Source of the DNA: an uncultured Muribaculaceae bacterium
GTDB taxonomy: Bacteria; Bacteroidota; Bacteroidia; Bacteroidales; Muribaculaceae
NCBI GenBank assembly: GCA_947632485.1
Contig: CANRPJ010000009.1
Coordinates: forward strand, 1 to 64,000
Direction: 5' to 3'
Length of the DNA stretch: 64,000 bases
Every line of letters starts with the position of its first letter. Within the stretch, counting starts at the first letter, position 1. Positions 61,599-64,000 of this stretch are shown here, piece by piece. The notes beneath the pieces were generated by a model. That model saw nothing but the letters and a program-made list of their open reading frames with translations. It searched no databases and had not been told where the DNA came from. Made by a program: the position numbers and the translations under genes.

Positions 61599-63635
61599 AT
61601 GAAAATCAAGATATTCAACGCTATGCTTTTCGGTGCGGGCCTGATGGCGCTTGCCTCCTGCTCCGAAAACAGCTGGAACGATAAACTCGACGGGTTTGAG
61701 GAGCCGGCACTGGGCGATGTAAAGACCGTGACCTATACTCTTACTGCCGCCGACTATAAGACGCTCGCAGGCCTTTCCGACAATAAGGCGATTGCAGGCG
61801 ATGCAGGGGCGGCCGCACTGGCAGCTATCGGCACCCAGGGTTATTTCTCTACTCAGGAGGAGGCCGCAGCCTATCTCCCTGCGCTCATATCCAGCAGTAA
61901 CTTCCCGTATTTGACTCTCGACAATGGCTCATCGGTCAATATCACTTACGATGTGGCTGTATCGGCTGATGCCGCAGTGACCGGAATGAACGCCGCGAAG
62001 GCCTTCACCGTGACCGATGCCCAGTATCTTGCAGCATGGGGAGGAAATCCCACCGCTTTTGTAAGGGCTTTCTCGCCGGCTAATCCTGCGTCAGATCATC
62101 TGCAGGCAGTATTGGCGGAAGACTATCCCGATGCTGCTGAGGGAGCTTATGCTTACGTGCAGTATAACGAAGCTGATTCTGAACCCGCATTCGACCCGGT
62201 GGTATATACCGATATTGCTGATCTCGCTATTGGCCAGGACGCTACTCTCAATGGCGTGGTATCCGGAGTCTGTGTCCAGGGCTTCATTCTGACCGATGAG
62301 AGCGGTTCGGTACTTGTATATGCCGGCTCTTCATTCGACCCTTCACCCTATCTGATCGGCCAGAGTGTGAGCGTAAGCGGTAAGTGTGGCGCCTACAATG
62401 GCGGCATGCAGCTCGGCAGTCCGAGCGATATCGCGGTAAGCGGCGCGGAAGGAATGACTTATCCTGTGCCTACTGCACTGACCGGCGCTCTTGCAGATAC
62501 CAAGCTCCAGGAGTATATCGATGCTAAGGCAGCCAATACAGGACTGTTGCCCACCTATATAGAAGTGAACGGTAAGGTGACTTCTACCGGTAACTACTGC
62601 AACTTCTCGATTGACGGTGCCACTAAGGCTACAGGTAGCCTCTATCAGCCTTCGCAGGACACTAAAGATGCATTCGTAGTAGGCGAGGACGTAGTGATCC
62701 GTGGCTGGCTCGTGTCGGCAAGCTCCAACAGATATGTCAATATCTGTATCACAGAGCTTAATGGTAATCCCGTTGTGGCTGAGGCTGAGATTTCGGTGCC
62801 CGAACCGGTGCCCTCGCCGATTGACTACACTACGAAATATGCCGTCTATACCTTCAATGGCTCGAAATGGAATGTAGCTGACTGCACGGTGCTGCAGGCA
62901 GCCGACTATCGCGCCATGGGTCAGAACTACGATAATTTCAGCGATGCCTCGGTTGTGGAAGCTGATCTGCCTATCTTCCTGAAGCAGAAGTATCCGTATG
63001 CTAAGGCCGACGATGTTAAGTATGTTTCTTACCGTTGGTATGCTGACCGCGTCACCTCATGGGTTACCGTGAAGATGATCTACGACGGCAGCGAGTGGCA
63101 TTCCGACGCTATCGAGACTGTTACTTCTCAGTTTGTGAAAGCCGGAGGCAAGTGGAACTATGATCCCTCGGTAGTGCTCAATCTCGTGCGCAGTGGCGAT
63201 ACTTCGGTGAGCAAGACCGTATATCAGGCTTGTGTAGACTGGGTATATGAGAATATCGATGTGCCTCTGGGCTCTACGAGCATCACCAGCGGCGTCGGCT
63301 ATGTCACCAAGTATGGCAACAACGAGTATTATTCCGGTACTTCCGCTTATCAGAACGACGTGGATCTCCGCGTGGCTTCCGCTCGTGGTCAGTATGCCGC
63401 CGGTTATGAAGGAATGACCGATGAAGAAGCTCTTGAGGCTATGAAGACCCGCTTTGCCGAGGAGGTAATGCCCGGAGCTCTTTCGATGCTCTATCCTGAT
63501 GCCAATACCGTGCCGGGTGTGGAGGTGACCTACACCATCAACTTTGTATGGTACGACGGATCGAACCATGACGGTCAGGTAGTCTACAAAGTAGTAGGTA
63601 AGGGCCAGTTCGAGCTCATCGAGCAGACTTGGTGA
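61599..63635 (+). CDS. Large secreted lipoprotein partner of the TonB-dependent receptor
   Basis: Protein of 678 aa with a lipoprotein signal peptide and lipobox 'LMALASC'. No SusD helical TPR fold is seen. The middle (about 205-295) resembles OB-fold-like modules ('IGQDATLNGVVSGVCVQGFI', 'SVSVSGKCGAYNGGMQLGS'), with a second similar stretch at about 318-395. Toward the C-terminus are repeated Tyr/Trp-rich motifs ('YTFNGSKWNVADC', 'YDGSEWHSD'). It probably sits on the cell surface and works with the receptor. No named family assigned. Confidence 0.82.
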   Translation: MKIKIFNAMLFGAGLMALASCSENSWNDKLDGFEEPALGDVKTVTYTLTAADYKTLAGLSDNKAIAGDAGAAALAAIGTQGYFSTQEEAAAYLPALISSSNFPYLTLDNGSSVNITYDVAVSADAAVTGMNAAKAFTVTDAQYLAAWGGNPTAFVRAFSPANPASDHLQAVLAEDYPDAAEGAYAYVQYNEADSEPAFDPVVYTDIADLAIGQDATLNGVVSGVCVQGFILTDESGSVLVYAGSSFDPSPYLIGQSVSVSGKCGAYNGGMQLGSPSDIAVSGAEGMTYPVPTALTGALADTKLQEYIDAKAANTGLLPTYIEVNGKVTSTGNYCNFSIDGATKATGSLYQPSQDTKDAFVVGEDVVIRGWLVSASSNRYVNICITELNGNPVVAEAEISVPEPVPSPIDYTTKYAVYTFNGSKWNVADCTVLQAADYRAMGQNYDNFSDASVVEADLPIFLKQKYPYAKADDVKYVSYRWYADRVTSWVTVKMIYDGSEWHSDAIETVTSQFVKAGGKWNYDPSVVLNLVRSGDTSVSKTVYQACVDWVYENIDVPLGSTSITSGVGYVTKYGNNEYYSGTSAYQNDVDLRVASARGQYAAGYEGMTDEEALEAMKTRFAEEVMPGALSMLYPDANTVPGVEVTYTINFVWYDGSNHDGQVVYKVVGKGQFELIEQTW

Positions 63636-63662
63636 TTCCTGCTTAGGAAGAATTGATATTTT

Positions 63663-63697
63663 GGGAGCGTTGCCTTCGGGTAGCGCTCTCCTTTTTT
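63663..63697 (+). terminator. Terminator after the lipoprotein gene
   Basis: A 12-bp stem with three wobble pairs (63663-63674 with 63679-63690) and a TTCG tetraloop is followed by CTTTTTT. The T-tract overlaps the -33 element of the next gene. Confidence 0.85.
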
Positions 63698-63726
63698 GCG
63701 GGACACGCGGATTGTGAGTAACTTTG
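63695..63726 (+). promoter_or_regulatory. Promoter of mtnN
   Basis: There is a -33 TTTG at 63695-63698, a 20-nt spacer and a -7 TAACTTTG at 63719-63726, 17 nt before the ATG. Confidence 0.8.
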
Positions 63727-63743
63727 CAGCAAACAATGTAGAA

Positions 63744-64000
63744 ATGAAGATAGGCATAATAGTGGCGATGCAGAAGGAGCTGCGGCTCCTCCTTCCTCTG
63801 ATTGAGGATAGGAAAGAGATTGAGCTTCACGGGCGCGTGGTGACGGCGGGCCCGATAGGTTCGCACGAGGTGGCTCTGATGCAGTGTGGCATAGGAAAAG
63901 TTAATGCCGGAGTAGCCACAAGCGATCTGATCGACGCTTTCAATCCCGACCTGATTCTCAACAGTGGGGTGGCCGGTGGAGCTTCTGCCGAGATGCACCC
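63744..64000 (+). CDS. mtnN: 5'-methylthioadenosine/S-adenosylhomocysteine nucleosidase (partial, runs off the window)
   Basis: The first 85 codons are present and the frame is open to the window edge. The opening 'MKIGIIVAMQKELRLLLPLI' is typical of MtnN/Pfs, and 'VALMQCGIGKVNAGVATSDL' and 'PDLILNSGVAGG' are the nucleosidase family signatures. It hydrolyses MTA and SAH to adenine plus the thio-sugar, feeding the methionine cycle and, in organisms with LuxS, autoinducer-2 precursors. Confidence 0.92.
   Translation, partial: MKIGIIVAMQKELRLLLPLIEDRKEIELHGRVVTAGPIGSHEVALMQCGIGKVNAGVATSDLIDAFNPDLILNSGVAGGASAEMH

Noticed and set aside
61599..63635. SusD-family protein
   Set aside because: The sequence has beta-rich OB-like modules and no helical TPR signature of SusD; only the position after a receptor would suggest it.
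63057..63998. A 313-codon minus-strand frame at the right end
   Set aside because: It runs antisense across the lipoprotein gene, its terminator and mtnN, with low-complexity composition.

Overview
The window is a gene-dense chromosomal segment of a Bacteroidota bacterium of the order Bacteroidales. A gut Muribaculaceae-type genome is my best guess, but family level is inference only. The evidence is an Na+-translocating NADH:quinone reductase operon, PPi-dependent phosphofructokinase, Kdo synthesis genes, a BspA-like leucine-rich-repeat protein and a C10 peptidase with type IX-secretion-like C-terminal tails, FecR/STN surface signalling, and many promoters of the Bacteroides type (-33 TTG, 19-20 nt spacer, -7 TAnnTTTG). 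No phage, integrase, CRISPR array or intact insertion sequence was seen. Mobile-type DNA is limited to palindromic repeat arrays and one MITE-like element at the left end.

Layout. 1-5000: a 47-bp repeat array, a 224-bp inverted-repeat element, a giant BspA-like surface protein, then a 52-bp palindromic repeat array. 5-8.4 kb: a TonB energisation operon (exbB-exbD-exbD-tonB, minus strand). 8.6-16.8 kb: pgk, a sugar kinase/RapZ-C fusion paired with a MurU-like nucleotidyltransferase, prfA-pyrF, a SufT-like protein and LpxH, a candidate small RNA, and an RNase D-like exonuclease. 16.8-24.7 kb: bioD, glyA and nqrABCDEF on the minus strand. 24.9-27.1 kb: a C10 peptidase gene interrupted by an in-frame TAG. 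27.1-33.6 kb: purL, a lipoprotein and a MurB/metallo-beta-lactamase fusion in one operon. 33.6-39.6 kb: an MscS channel, a TraB/GumN protein, two HU-fold proteins (the second membrane-anchored with a LysM-like tail), tRNA-Cys, ndk and an M23 peptidase. 39.7-43.4 kb: an ECF sigma factor, an anti-sigma factor and an STN outer-membrane protein whose gene is frameshifted at a CT repeat. 43.5-50.8 kb: mdh, a YrdC/Sua5-family gene, a thioredoxin lipoprotein, pfp, a second outer-membrane barrel and kdsB. 50.9-56.3 kb: tRNA-Met, a Crp/Fnr regulator, and an overlapping cluster of a nucleoside transporter, rsmE, kdsA and a TPR protein. 56.3-64 kb: an MFS transporter, a YjbR-like protein, a TonB-dependent receptor with a non-SusD lipoprotein partner, and the start of mtnN at the window edge.

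The themes connect. Several envelope systems depend on the TonB motor near the left end: the frameshifted signalling receptor, the barrel at 47.9-50.0 kb and the receptor/lipoprotein pair at the right end. Cell-wall and LPS functions recur (LpxH, KdsA, KdsB, MurB, an AmgK/MurU-like recycling pair, M23). The features most worth following up are the kinase-RapZ-C fusion, the membrane-tethered HU-LysM protein, the MurB-MBL fusion, the two interrupted surface genes, the candidate small RNA, and the repeat arrays flanking the BspA gene.
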